Source: Hoylesella enoeca JCM 12259
GTDB lineage: Bacteria; Bacteroidota; Bacteroidia; Bacteroidales; Bacteroidaceae
Direction of reading: 5' to 3'
Length of the DNA stretch: 37,972 nt
NCBI RefSeq assembly: GCF_000613405.1
Contig: NZ_BAIX01000023.1
Coordinates: forward strand, 1 to 37,972
The position numbers and the translations under genes were made by a program. The stretch's first letter is position 1. Every line of letters starts with the position of its first letter. Shown here piece by piece: positions 6,951 through 16,845 of this stretch. Under the pieces are notes generated by a model. The model ran no database searches and had not been told where the DNA came from. It saw nothing but the letters and a program-made list of their open reading frames with translations.

Positions 6951-9392
6951 ATGGCAAGAAAAAAAGCTGAACGCAAACCGAAAAGCCTCGGCGAAGCGGT
7001 CGGACTCAAATATATTTTCAACAATGAGAAGTCGAATTTCCTATTGGGAATCATTCTTTTATTCATCGCAGTTTATCTGATCATTGCCATGATCTCGTTT
7101 TTCAAAACGGGACAAGCAGATCAAAGCCTATTGGAGAGTATGCGCCCGGGCGAGTGGCTCAATAAAGATCGTCAGTTCACGAATTATTGCGGGTCGGTGG
7201 GCGCCATGCTTGCTTATTATTTGATTACGGTTAATTTCGGACTGCCTTCGTTTCTGATTCCGGCTTTTATCATCTTGGTGAGTCTCCGAATGATGAATGC
7301 TTACAGGGTTAATCTGTGGAAATGGTTTTTCGGAATGGCGCTCGTGATGATTTGGAGCTCTGTCACTTTGGCTAAGTTTCTGACTCCTTTGATGGGCGAC
7401 CAAGTGTTTAATCCCGGCGGGAATCATGGACTTTTCTGTGTGCAACAATTAGAAAATATCATCGGTCCGCCCGGATTGACAGCTCTGCTTCTCTTTGTGG
7501 CATTGGCTTTCCTCACATTCCTTAGTGCCGAAACAATCACTGTGATTCGCAAGGCACTCAATCCGGTGAAATATATGACGTCGAAAATCAAGATGACCGT
7601 CACCAATAATCTCACTAAAAACGAATCGGGCGAAGAAGAAATCGCTATGCAACCCACTATCGAGGAGATTCCGGTCGCACCGCAACCTGTGGTGGATCAA
7701 CCGACATCTGTCAATGACACAGAAACGATTCTTGGGCAACCCATCGCCGTGCAAGTGTCACATCCTCTGCCTGCGGGCAACGATGAGGGCGGACATTTCA
7801 CTGTGGAAGTGCCCAAAGGAGAAGCGGTTGCCGGCAGCAATACGCTCACGGCCGAAGAGATCTTGAGTACACCGATCAATCCGCGCGAGCCTTTTCTTAA
7901 TTATAAGTTTCCAACACTCGACCTTCTTAAAAAGTATGACAACGACGGGAAACCCGAAGTGGACATGGAAGAGATTCGTAGCAACAACCAGCGTATTGTC
8001 GAAGTGCTCAACAGTTTCGGTGTGCAGATTCGTGAAATCAAAGCCACTGTCGGTCCCACGATTACGCTCTATGAGATTACTCCGGCCGAAGGCGTGCGCA
8101 TTAACAAGATTCGTAATCTTGAAGATGACATCGCTCTGAGTCTTGCCGCACTCGGAATCCGTATCATTGCACCGATTCCCGGCAAAGGAACAATCGGTAT
8201 TGAAGTGCCAAACAAAAAGCCTAACATTGTCTCAATGGAGAGTATCCTCAATTCGAAGAAGTTCAAAGAGACCAAGATGGACTTGCCTATCGCTATCGGA
8301 AAGACCATCACCAATGAGGTTTATATGGCCGACTTGACCAAAATTCCACATCTTTTGGTGGCCGGAGCCACCGGACAAGGTAAATCAGTGGGGCTTAACG
8401 CCATTATCACATCACTGCTTTACAAGAAGCATCCCAATGAGATGAAACTTGTTTTGATCGATCCGAAGAAAGTGGAGTTCAGTATTTATTCGCCGATTGC
8501 TAGTCATTTCATGGCAACTTTGCCTGAGAATGAAGACGAACCGATCATTACCGATGTTACAAAAGTGGTGCGCACGCTCAACTCGCTATGCAAACTGATG
8601 GACACACGCTATGATTTGTTGAAATTGGCAGGTGCCCGTAACATCAAAGAATACAACGAGAAGTTTGTCAATCACAAACTTGATCTGACCCGAGGCCATG
8701 ATTATATGCCTTATATTGTGGTCGTAATTGATGAGTTTGGCGATCTGATTATGACGGCCGGAAAAGAAATCGAGATGCCGATTGCACGTATTGCCCAGCT
8801 TGCCCGGGCTGTGGGCATCCACATGGTGATTGCCACCCAGCGCCCCACCACAACCATTATCACAGGCAATATCAAAGCAAACTTCCCCGGTCGAATGGCT
8901 TTCAAAGTGAGTGCACAAATCGATTCACGCACCATTCTTGATCGATCGGGTGCCAACCAGTTGATTGGTCGCGGCGATATGTTGATCCTTGTCGGCAACG
9001 AACCGGTGCGTGTGCAATGTGCCTTTGTGGATACTCCAGAAGTGGAACGTATCAATGACTATATTGTTTCACAGCCGGGACCCGTCGAACCGTTAGAACT
9101 TCCCGAGCCGGCAGCCGATGAGGGCGAAGGCGGGATAGGTAATGGAGGAGCTGATCTGCACAGTCTCGATCCTTATTTTGAGGAGGCTGCCCATGCCATT
9201 GTGCTCTCGCAGTCAGGTTCCACGAGCATGATTCAACGTCGATTCTCCATCGGTTACAACCGGGCTGGCCGATTGATGGACCAGCTCGAAGCTGCCGGTA
9301 TCGTTGGACAAGCCCAGGGAGCCAAACCGCGCGACGTACTCATTACCGATGAAAATTCGCTCAACAACCTGTTGGCGCAGCTAAATCGATGA
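6951..9392 (+). CDS. ftsK: DNA translocase FtsK
   Basis: FtsK, 813 aa, is the septal double-stranded DNA pump that clears the chromosome terminus and activates XerCD recombination. Four N-terminal membrane segments (about 29-51, 82-113, 121-143 and 173-195) anchor it at the division site. A short acidic and proline-containing linker (about 220-310) follows, shorter than in E. coli. The motor domain has Walker A GATGQGKS (472-479), Walker B VVVIDEFGDL (590-599) and the RPTTTIITGNIKANFPGR block. The C-terminal winged-helix gamma domain (about 740-805, with MIQRRFSIGYNRAGRLMDQL) reads the orienting KOPS sequences. It is the first gene of a unit with the LolA-like gene, as in E. coli where lolA follows ftsK. 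Confidence 0.95.
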   Translation: MARKKAERKPKSLGEAVGLKYIFNNEKSNFLLGIILLFIAVYLIIAMISFFKTGQADQSLLESMRPGEWLNKDRQFTNYCGSVGAMLAYYLITVNFGLPSFLIPAFIILVSLRMMNAYRVNLWKWFFGMALVMIWSSVTLAKFLTPLMGDQVFNPGGNHGLFCVQQLENIIGPPGLTALLLFVALAFLTFLSAETITVIRKALNPVKYMTSKIKMTVTNNLTKNESGEEEIAMQPTIEEIPVAPQPVVDQPTSVNDTETILGQPIAVQVSHPLPAGNDEGGHFTVEVPKGEAVAGSNTLTAEEILSTPINPREPFLNYKFPTLDLLKKYDNDGKPEVDMEEIRSNNQRIVEVLNSFGVQIREIKATVGPTITLYEITPAEGVRINKIRNLEDDIALSLAALGIRIIAPIPGKGTIGIEVPNKKPNIVSMESILNSKKFKETKMDLPIAIGKTITNEVYMADLTKIPHLLVAGATGQGKSVGLNAIITSLLYKKHPNEMKLVLIDPKKVEFSIYSPIASHFMATLPENEDEPIITDVTKVVRTLNSLCKLMDTRYDLLKLAGARNIKEYNEKFVNHKLDLTRGHDYMPYIVVVIDEFGDLIMTAGKEIEMPIARIAQLARAVGIHMVIATQRPTTTIITGNIKANFPGRMAFKVSAQIDSRTILDRSGANQLIGRGDMLILVGNEPVRVQCAFVDTPEVERINDYIVSQPGPVEPLELPEPAADEGEGGIGNGGADLHSLDPYFEEAAHAIVLSQSGSTSMIQRRFSIGYNRAGRLMDQLEAAGIVGQAQGAKPRDVLITDENSLNNLLAQLNR

Positions 9393-9426
9393 ATGACCCA
9401 ATACTTATGAACTTAAAAAACTCAAT

Positions 9427-10041
9427 ATGAAACGAACGATTTTATTGTCAATAATTCTCTCGCTGATAGCATTTGCGGGGATCAAAGCACAAAATGCAAA
9501 CCAAGCTCGTACAATTCTGGACAAGGCGGCAAGCGTTATCGGACACTCAGGAGGTGCCAGTGCAAACTTTAAAATAATCGGATCGAAACTCGGAAACACT
9601 TCCGGCAATATTGCCATTAAAGGTAATAAGTTTTACGCCAATACGCCGAAAGCCATTGTTTGGTATGACGGCAAAACGCAATGGACATACATGCGCGCCA
9701 CCAACGAGGTTAATATCTCCACGCCGAAGGAGGCCAAACAAATGTCGATGAATCCTTACACATTCATCAATATTTATCGAACCGGCTACGATATGGGGGT
9801 GAAGAGCATCGGGAATAACTATCAGGTGCATCTCATTGCACAAAACAAAAGTCGCAGTATACAAGAACTCTATATCTTGGTAGATAAAAACACTTACGTT
9901 CCTAACCAAGTTAAGATGCGCCAATCAGTGGGTTGGATCACCATAAATATCAGTAATTTCAGAACGAGAAAGCTGAACGACAAAGTCTTTTCATTCAATT
10001 CCAAAGATTTTCCAACAGCCGAAATCGTTGATCTCAGATAA
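9427..10041 (+). CDS. LolA-like lipoprotein carrier protein
   Basis: This 204-aa protein has a cleavable signal peptide (MKRTILLSIILSLIAFAGIKA, cut before or near Gln22). The rest is a beta-rich fold typical of the LolA/LolB superfamily: GKFYANTPKAIVWYDGKTQW-like strands at about residues 72-90 and the C-terminal WITINISNF followed by FSFNSKDFPTAEIVDLR. In the family LolA ferries lipoproteins across the periplasm. The gene position directly after ftsK (34 bp) supports the assignment. Bacteroidetes LolA-like proteins are divergent and some may have other lipid-binding roles. Confidence 0.85.
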   Translation: MKRTILLSIILSLIAFAGIKAQNANQARTILDKAASVIGHSGGASANFKIIGSKLGNTSGNIAIKGNKFYANTPKAIVWYDGKTQWTYMRATNEVNISTPKEAKQMSMNPYTFINIYRTGYDMGVKSIGNNYQVHLIAQNKSRSIQELYILVDKNTYVPNQVKMRQSVGWITINISNFRTRKLNDKVFSFNSKDFPTAEIVDLR

Positions 10042-10044
10042 TTT

Positions 10045-11552
10045 ATGAATCGCTTCGAACTTTTCAGGACATTGCGTCGACATCGACAATGGGCAGAGAG
10101 GAGAGCTATCACGGCCGGCCAAAACAAGATAGCTAAATTCACACTTATCTTTCTCTCGAGTTTTGTTTTAATTTATTTGATCAGTGCCGCAGTGATGTTG
10201 GCTATGCTTGCCAATCAAAGTCACCGTTTCACTTCTATCGAATTGCTGATGGGCGTGTGTCCGTTGATTTTGGCGATAGACTTTCTGATGCGTTTCATTA
10301 GCCAGCAGACACCCGCACAAATCATCAAACCCTATGTCTTGTTGCCGATTCCCAAGTATGCGTGCATCAACACTTTTTTGGCCACTTCACTGTTCACATG
10401 GGGCAATCTCACGTGGTTTGCTCTGTTTCTGCCTTATTGCTTGATGTCGGTTGTGTTCAGTTTCGGCATCACACAAACACTTGCTTTGCTTTTCCTTTTA
10501 TGGATTTTGATTCTTGCCAACAGCCAATGGTATCTCATTGTGAGAACTCTTCTCACCGACACACAGCTCTGGTGGCTGCTTCCCATAGGCGTTTACGCCT
10601 CATAGGTGCACCCTTTTACATCGGTGCAGACAGCGGATTAGCAGCCTTTTGCGAGTTTTGGGCCGGCGCAGGAACAGCCATTCACGATGCCAATCCGCTT
10701 CCTTTCCTCTTCGCTATTCTCTTACTGATAGCCTTGCTTGCCGTTAATCGACGACTGCAATACATTCACATCTGGCGCGAACTCTCCCGAACCGAACAAA
10801 CACAGCTGCACAGTGTGAGTGAGTTTCGATTCCTCGAACGTTACGGAACGATAGGAGAATATCTCAAACTCGAAATCAAAAGCATTCTCCGCAACAAGAA
10901 TCCGCGCAAGAGTTTTATCTCTGCGACGGCTTTCGTATTGGTTTTCAGCATGCTGATAACATTCACCAGCGTTTACGATGGAGCGTTTATGGGCACATTT
11001 TGGTGCACTTATAACTTTCTGATTTACGCTGCGATGATGATCATTCGCATCATGTGCAACGAAGGAAATTACATCGATGCACTAATGGTAAGACGTGAAA
11101 ACATTCTCGCTTTGCTGCAAGCCAAATACTTCTTTTACTGTGCGATGCTCTTGTTGCCGTTCTGTCTGATGCTCCCCACGGTCTTTTCGGGCAAGTGGTC
11201 ATTGTTAATGCTTGTCTCTTACGGCATTTTCACCGCCGGATTCCAGTATTTCCTGGTGTTCCAATTGGCCGTATATAATAAGGTGACGACACCGCTCAAT
11301 ACCAAGTTTATCTCTCGTTCGGGCATCGAAAGCAATTACATACAAATCATCGAACAACTTGTCGCCTTCTCCCTTCCGTTGATTTTGGTATCGATTCTGC
11401 AAACTTTCCTGAGCGAAATGGCCTCTTATCTCATCATGTTTGCTATCGGCATCGTCTTCATCTGCACCCACCGGTTGTGGCTTCGCAATATTTATGTCCG
11501 CTTGATGGCCCGCCGTTACGACAACATGGCCTCTTTCCGAGCATCGCGATAA
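10045..11552 (+). CDS. DUF5687-type ABC permease-like membrane protein, frameshifted
   Basis: Two overlapping frames make one protein. The first (10045-10605, 186 aa) ends in LLPIGVYAS and stop; the second resumes at about 10600 with GAPFYIGADSG and runs to 11552. Adding one base gives 1509 nt, a 502-aa protein, about the usual DUF5687 length. It starts 3 bp after the LolA-like gene. Multiple membrane segments are evident in both halves, with a cytoplasmic loop in between (EFRFLERYGTIGEYLKLEIK, then RNKNPRKSFI), the look of DUF5687 permeases. These usually pair with an ABC ATPase gene; none is in the window. The missing base could be a T in CTCAT(T)AGG or a C in ATAGGC(C)GTT. It may be a sequencing error or a real disruption. 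Confidence 0.75.
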
Positions 11553-11622
11553 CGACAAATTTCACTCCGATTATATTTTTCATGGCATTCAGACAACGCT
11601 GAAAGCCGATGCAACTCGGCAT

Positions 11623-11670
11623 AAATGGGAACCCGAAAGATGCTTTTCGGCGTTCCCATTTACTGTTTTT
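11623..11670. terminator. Hairpin terminator between convergent genes
   Basis: AAATGGGAAC (11623-11632) pairs with GTTCCCATTT (11652-11661), and the interior (CCGAAA...TTTTCGG) pairs further. GTTTTT follows on the plus strand. It lies between the converging DUF5687 and nadE genes and could serve both. Confidence 0.75.
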
Positions 11671-11730
11671 CAGCCTCTAACTAACGGCTATTCACAACCG
11701 AAAGTAGGCCAACTCACCAAATGATCGATA

Positions 11731-13698
11731 TTATAACGCTTCGCATTCGGCCAACCAAATCGAAGCGGAAGCATCCGAAGGCATTCGCCAATCACCGCGA
11801 GGACTCAAACTGACACTGCCCACTTTGGGACCGTCGGGCAAACAAGAACGCTTGAATTGTTGGCTGAAAAATCGGCGGATAAACGTTTTCAGCCAATGTT
11901 TGATTACCTCGTCGCTATATGTTTCGGCCTTAGGATGTGCGTCGCCGAAAGCTTGTTTCGCCAGCAAATAGAGTTTGGAAGGCCGGAATCCGAATCGAAG
12001 AAAATAATAAAGAAAGAAATCGTGCAACGCGTATGGCCCCACCAGATCTTCGGTTTTTTGGCTGATCTCGCCATGTTCGTCGGCTGGAATCAACTCCGGA
12101 CTGATCGGCGTGTCGATGATATCCATCAAAGTCGCCTGGGAACGCGCATCGACTTCTGTCTCGGCAACAAACTTCACCAGATAACGAATCAATGTTTTGG
12201 GAACGCCACTGTTGACACCATACATACTCATATGGTCGCCATTATATGTGGCCCAACCCAAAGCCAACTCGGAAAGATCGCCTGTTCCGATGACGAGTCC
12301 GCCCAACTCGTTACTCAAATCCATCAGAATCTGTGTGCGTTCGCGCGCTTGACAGTTCTCATACGTCACATCGTGGACGTCAGCATCATGTCCGATGTCC
12401 TGGAAATGTTGAGTAACGCTCGCCGCAATATTGATTTCTCGCATGCTCACTCTCAAGCTCTCCATCAGCGACAAGGCATTGCTGTGCGTGCGATCCGTGG
12501 TTCCGAAACCTGGCATCGTTACGCCGATGATTCCTTTTCGATCCATTTTCAACTTATCGAATGTCTTCACGCAGACCAGCAAAGCGAGCGTACTGTCAAG
12601 TCCGCCACTAATTCCGAGGATCACGATTTTGCTGTTTGTATGCATCAATCGATTGGCGAGACCCGCCACTTGGATATTGAAAATCTCTTCACAAGCCGTT
12701 TTCATATCTGCCGATGATGGAATGAATGGATACGGATCAATATTGCGCTCTAGCACGAAAGCATGCGGCTGCGTTGCTTTGCACGCAATGGTACGAATCG
12801 ACAATCGATTGTTTTGAATGGAATCTTTAATATTTCGTTGTGCATTGACAAATGTAGAGTTGTTGCGGCGTTCGCTTTTCAGCCGCTCAATGTCTATCTG
12901 ACCGGTGCACAATTGCGGTTCGAAGGCGAATCGTTTGCCTTCGCCGATCATCCGACCATTTGCATACAGCAGTGCGTTTCCACCGTAAACAACATCCTGT
13001 GTACTCTCACCGCAACCGCAACCACTATACACATAGCCTGCCATTGTGCGTGCACTCTGCTGTGCCAAGAGATTTTTCAAATACTGATGTTTGCCTGTCA
13101 GTTCGTCGCTTGCCGACAAATTAAAAATCAAGTCGGCACCAGCGAGCACGAGTTGATTGCTCGGCGGCGTAGGCGCCCACACATCTTCGCAGATTTCTAT
13201 ACCGAAAATCGCACCGTCGCATGTGTAAAACAGTTGTGGATCAGACGTGATTGTGATCTGCGAACCGGCATAACGAATGTTTGACGTGCGTAAATCCTGC
13301 GATGAAGCAAACCATCGTTTTTCGTAAAATTCATTGTAATTCGGCAAATAAGTCTTAGGTACCAAGCCCAGAAGTTGCCCTTGCTGAACCACCGCAGCAC
13401 AGTTGAGTAGCAGATCACCCACTGCAATCGGCAGACCAACAATGACTATCACATCCCGTTTACGTGTGAAATCGAGAAGCATCATCAGTGCATTCTCTGC
13501 CGAATCGAGCAATATGTTTTGGTGGAATAGATCCTGACAGGAATATCCGGTGATGCAGAGTTCGGGAAAAACAACAACTTCCACATTCTGCTCTTCGGCT
13601 CTCTCAACCAGCGAGATGATCTGCTCGACATTGTATGTGCAGTCTCCTACCTTAACCAAAGGCACTGCCGAGGCCACTTTTATAAATCCATGTTTCAT
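11731..13698 (-). CDS. nadE: Glutamine-dependent NAD+ synthetase
   Basis: NadE, 655 aa, converts nicotinate adenine dinucleotide to NAD+ with ammonia drawn from glutamine. The N-terminal nitrilase-type amidase domain carries the Glu-Lys-Cys triad in FPELCITGYS (Glu46), VPKTYLPNYNEFYEKRWF (Lys115) and GIEICEDVW (Cys170). The C-terminal synthetase domain has the ATP-pyrophosphatase loop SGGLDS (364-369) and the GTGDLSELALGW segment. The two-domain length is that of the eukaryote/Mycobacterium-type enzyme. It starts 7 bp after the DUF2027-Smr gene and is the last gene of the long minus-strand run from moxR. Confidence 0.95.
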   Translation of the reverse strand: MKHGFIKVASAVPLVKVGDCTYNVEQIISLVERAEEQNVEVVVFPELCITGYSCQDLFHQNILLDSAENALMMLLDFTRKRDVIVIVGLPIAVGDLLLNCAAVVQQGQLLGLVPKTYLPNYNEFYEKRWFASSQDLRTSNIRYAGSQITITSDPQLFYTCDGAIFGIEICEDVWAPTPPSNQLVLAGADLIFNLSASDELTGKHQYLKNLLAQQSARTMAGYVYSGCGCGESTQDVVYGGNALLYANGRMIGEGKRFAFEPQLCTGQIDIERLKSERRNNSTFVNAQRNIKDSIQNNRLSIRTIACKATQPHAFVLERNIDPYPFIPSSADMKTACEEIFNIQVAGLANRLMHTNSKIVILGISGGLDSTLALLVCVKTFDKLKMDRKGIIGVTMPGFGTTDRTHSNALSLMESLRVSMREINIAASVTQHFQDIGHDADVHDVTYENCQARERTQILMDLSNELGGLVIGTGDLSELALGWATYNGDHMSMYGVNSGVPKTLIRYLVKFVAETEVDARSQATLMDIIDTPISPELIPADEHGEISQKTEDLVGPYALHDFFLYYFLRFGFRPSKLYLLAKQAFGDAHPKAETYSDEVIKHWLKTFIRRFFSQQFKRSCLPDGPKVGSVSLSPRGDWRMPSDASASIWLAECEAL

Positions 13699-13705
13699 CG
13701 TGTTT

Positions 13706-14884
13706 TCATTTAATTGTCACCTGTGTTGCACCATAACCATACTCTTGAAAGCTGGCATCCTGATACGAATAGTTCTTATACCGATAGCTCAAATCATTGA
13801 CTATGGCCCGCCGGAGCACGCCTTCGCCTTTGCCATGGATGAACACAATGCGCTGACCTTTATGCTTCGCATGGGCGGCCAACGTGTCACGGAACACCTG
13901 CAATTGATAATTGAGAATATCTCCTGCTGTCATTCCGGCAGTAGTTTCTAAGATTTCGCCGGCGTGGAGATCCACAACGATGATGTCTTCATCGCCTTTT
14001 CGCTTCGTGATCAACGGATTCCCGCGATGTTTGCGATCGGCATATCGAGGTTGATAAGCATCTTGTTTGCGAGACGATTCGGCAGGAGCAGCCGACTGAT
14101 ACATCTCTGCTTTCAGTTTCTTTGTATCAATCACCAACGACCGCGAAGGCTTGTCGTTTTCCACAATCGTATAGAGAAGCGCAGGCGTTTCAAAGAAATC
14201 GTTCGACTGGAAAGTGTGAAGTTTATAGAACTTCACGGGATCCAATCTGAGCTGCACATCTATCGTAGGTTTCAAAAGGAATGCTTTTGCACGCTTAAAA
14301 GCCGTTAGTTGCACGGCGATATGCCGTCTTTCGTCGAGTGATTGACGGTTAAACGTTTCGAGATAGAGTTTCGTATTGGGTTCCAGTTCATTAGCTGCGC
14401 GTAACGTCCAACTTGAACCCTCGGCTGTGAGATATGCAAAATGGAGATGATAATTGCTATCGTTGACAATGTAAGTGTCAAATTCCGTGTTGCTTATTTC
14501 TTTTATATCGACGGGTACAAAAGCCAAATAAACCGAGAGTTGGTTACCTCCTTTGCGCTCCTCCACAGGCTTTCGGAAAGCAATTTCCTTGTCGGCCGGA
14601 TCATCGTCGGGTTCTTCCTCGGATATATCTTCATCCATTCCCGATTTCAGTTTTGCCTTGATCGACCGACCATCTGTTTGCTCCGGCGTGGGCTGTTTCA
14701 TTTTATCGCCGACAATCCGAGTCGTACTGTAATCATCATTTTCCACTACCACAACATCGCTTATTGCCGTGGGGATCTGAAATCCGTCCTCATCTTCAAC
14801 CAAAACGATGTTTTTCCCTTGAAAACCGGCCACCTTTCCGCCACCCGTTTCACTGAGAAATCTCACTTGATCACCTATCTTCAT
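13706..14884 (-). CDS. DUF2027 and Smr domain protein
   Basis: This 392-aa protein starts at the ATG at 14884 (MKIGDQVRFLSETGGG), where the SH3-like start begins; GGAGA lies a few bases upstream. An in-frame ATG at 14902 adds only MIGDNS. The first 60 residues form a small beta-barrel (KVAGFQGKNIVLVEDEDGFQ). An acidic linker follows, then the DUF2027 core, then a C-terminal Smr domain (about 310-390) with the VVDLHAGEI and RIVFIHGKGEGVLRRAI motifs. Smr domains nick or bind nucleic acid in MutS2 and in ribosome-rescue nucleases; the role of this Bacteroidetes architecture is not established. It lies directly after queA. Confidence 0.88.
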   Translation of the reverse strand: MKIGDQVRFLSETGGGKVAGFQGKNIVLVEDEDGFQIPTAISDVVVVENDDYSTTRIVGDKMKQPTPEQTDGRSIKAKLKSGMDEDISEEEPDDDPADKEIAFRKPVEERKGGNQLSVYLAFVPVDIKEISNTEFDTYIVNDSNYHLHFAYLTAEGSSWTLRAANELEPNTKLYLETFNRQSLDERRHIAVQLTAFKRAKAFLLKPTIDVQLRLDPVKFYKLHTFQSNDFFETPALLYTIVENDKPSRSLVIDTKKLKAEMYQSAAPAESSRKQDAYQPRYADRKHRGNPLITKRKGDEDIIVVDLHAGEILETTAGMTAGDILNYQLQVFRDTLAAHAKHKGQRIVFIHGKGEGVLRRAIVNDLSYRYKNYSYQDASFQEYGYGATQVTIK

Positions 14885-14902
14885 GCTGTTGTCTCCTATC
14901 AT

Positions 14903-16153
14903 TTATGGAATCAAGAGACTGCTGTCTCCGTAACTTAAAAATCTGAAATCATGGCCGAGTGCATAATCATAGATCTTGCGCCAATCACCTTTGACAAAGG
15001 CACTCACCAGCAACAGCAATGTGCTTTGTGGCTGATGGAAGTTGGTGACGAGCATCTTGACGATCTTGTAATCATATCCCGGTGCAATGATAATCTGCGT
15101 GCTGGTGTGAAGTGCAGGCAGATGGTTGCGATCCAAATAGTCGAGTACGGCACGGATGGCATCTGTCGGCGTCACCTGCTGTGCTGGTTGCTCATACGGT
15201 TCCCATTGATTGACATGCAATTCTGCCTCGCTCGCATCGGGATGACGCATCAGTTTCAGGCCGATGTAATACAAACTTTCCAAAGTCCGAACGCTGGTCG
15301 TTCCCACAGCAATGGCCTCTCCACTGTGGCGCAATAGTTTTTCCAAAGTTTGTCGATGCACGCAAATATACTCGGTATGCATTCGATGTCCCTCGATTTC
15401 CTCGCTTTTCACTGGCTTAAACGTGCCTGCACCGACGTGCAACGTGAGTTCTTCGCGATCGATTCCTCGTTTGTCAAGCGCTGCGAGTACTGCATCCGTG
15501 AAATGAAGACCGGCTGTCGGTGCTGCAACGCTGCCCTTGATCTTCGAATAAACGGTCTGATAAGTGGTCTTATCACGCTCTTGCGTCTCGCGATTGAGAT
15601 ACGGTGGAATGGGCAATTCACCCACTTCTTCAAGTATTTCGGCAAAAGACACGTTGTCGTTATCCCACTGGAAGTCTACCCAATGATATGTCTCGCCAGA
15701 CGTTTGCCCCGTTATGGATAACATTTCAGGTGATTGTCGCGTTGCCGTCAATGTCAATCGATGTCCGTTTATTTCAAAATCGCGTTTCAGCACACCGTTT
15801 TTCCATTTCTTCAAATTGCCTATCATGCACAACCATGCACAGTGACTTGTGGTTTGAAACATCAATTCATAATCGGTAGGTTGGGCCGGTTCGAGTAGGA
15901 ATACTTCGATAAGCGCACCCGTTTCTTTGCGGAAATGCAGTCGCGCTTGAATCACTTTGGTGTTGTTGAACACCATCAACGCCCCTTGCGGGAGGTATTC
16001 AGGAAGATGATAAAACACATCCTCGCTCACGTTTCCGTGTTGATAGATCAGCAATTTGCTGTGATCGCGTTGAGGAATGGGGAACTTGGCTATCCTGTTT
16101 TCAGGTAAAGGATAGCTATAATCACTGATTTTGATATGCTTGGTTTCTGTCAT
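14903..16153 (-). CDS. queA: S-adenosylmethionine:tRNA ribosyltransferase-isomerase
   Basis: QueA, 416 aa, transfers and isomerises the ribosyl part of SAM onto 7-aminomethyl-7-deazaguanine in tRNA, forming epoxyqueuosine. Key blocks are FNNTKVIQARL, SVAAPTAGLHFT, GHRMHTEY, VGTTSVRTLES and TNFHQPQSTLLLLVSAF, followed by the usual FLSYGDSSLLIP end. It is somewhat longer than the E. coli enzyme (about 356 aa), as is usual in Bacteroidetes. Its start overlaps the PAP2 gene by 4 bp and its end abuts the DUF2027-Smr gene, so it sits inside the same transcript. Confidence 0.95.
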   Translation of the reverse strand: MTETKHIKISDYSYPLPENRIAKFPIPQRDHSKLLIYQHGNVSEDVFYHLPEYLPQGALMVFNNTKVIQARLHFRKETGALIEVFLLEPAQPTDYELMFQTTSHCAWLCMIGNLKKWKNGVLKRDFEINGHRLTLTATRQSPEMLSITGQTSGETYHWVDFQWDNDNVSFAEILEEVGELPIPPYLNRETQERDKTTYQTVYSKIKGSVAAPTAGLHFTDAVLAALDKRGIDREELTLHVGAGTFKPVKSEEIEGHRMHTEYICVHRQTLEKLLRHSGEAIAVGTTSVRTLESLYYIGLKLMRHPDASEAELHVNQWEPYEQPAQQVTPTDAIRAVLDYLDRNHLPALHTSTQIIIAPGYDYKIVKMLVTNFHQPQSTLLLLVSAFVKGDWRKIYDYALGHDFRFLSYGDSSLLIP

Positions 16154-16842
16154 TTGATCAGACTATAAATCATGACGGCGCAGAACGTAAATATCAATAC
16201 GTTTATCACGATGTCAATATCAGATAGGCTGTAGCCTGTATTCGTATATTGCGTAGATATGTAATTCTGTTTCGGACTGATCTTTTCGTAGACTCGATGA
16301 TACAAAAGATAAGCAACACCACCTGCAAATGAGCCCCACAAAAGACCACAAATAATGTCACCCGGATAGTGAAGCCCTAAATAAATGCGGGTGTAGCAAT
16401 TGACAAGCGACCACAAAACAAGCGCTATACTCAATGCTTTGTTACGCACCAAAAGAGAAAAGAAAAGGGCCAAAGAGAATGTATTGGAAGCGTGGGCAGA
16501 GAAAAATCCATACGGAGTATCGCGTAGATTGCCGACAATATCAACCATATATTTGATCGATGGATCGTTGCTTGGTCTCCACCGAGCCACCAACGGCTTC
16601 ATTATAAAGTCGGTCATACTGTCGGATAAGAGGAGTGCGAAAAGACAACAGCCGACAATCAGCATGATCTGTGTCATCGTTTCGTTGTTCTTAATGACCA
16701 AATAAAGCAGCGAAATATACAATGGAATCCACGTAAAACCTGATGTCAGGATGGTGATCAAGCCATCAAGAAAGAGCGAGTTGCTGCCATTGAGCCAAAA
16801 AAACAGTTCTCTGTCTAAGTCGAGAAGCGTGTGAATATCCAT
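16150..16842 (-). CDS. PAP2-family membrane phosphatase
   Basis: This 230-aa membrane protein has about six hydrophobic helices. The three acid-phosphatase motifs are present: K-x6-RP in KPLVARWRP (about residues 83-91), a variant SAH motif in GFFSAHASNTF (PSGH in the canonical form), and R-x5-H-x3-D in TRIYLGLHYPGD. Family members dephosphorylate undecaprenyl pyrophosphate, phosphatidate or lipid A. The substrate here is unknown; recycling of undecaprenyl pyrophosphate is plausible. It starts 3 bp after the batD-batE fusion and overlaps queA by 4 bp. Confidence 0.9.
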   Translation of the reverse strand: MDIHTLLDLDRELFFWLNGSNSLFLDGLITILTSGFTWIPLYISLLYLVIKNNETMTQIMLIVGCCLFALLLSDSMTDFIMKPLVARWRPSNDPSIKYMVDIVGNLRDTPYGFFSAHASNTFSLALFFSLLVRNKALSIALVLWSLVNCYTRIYLGLHYPGDIICGLLWGSFAGGVAYLLYHRVYEKISPKQNYISTQYTNTGYSLSDIDIVINVLIFTFCAVMIYSLIK

Positions 16843-16845
16843 CCT

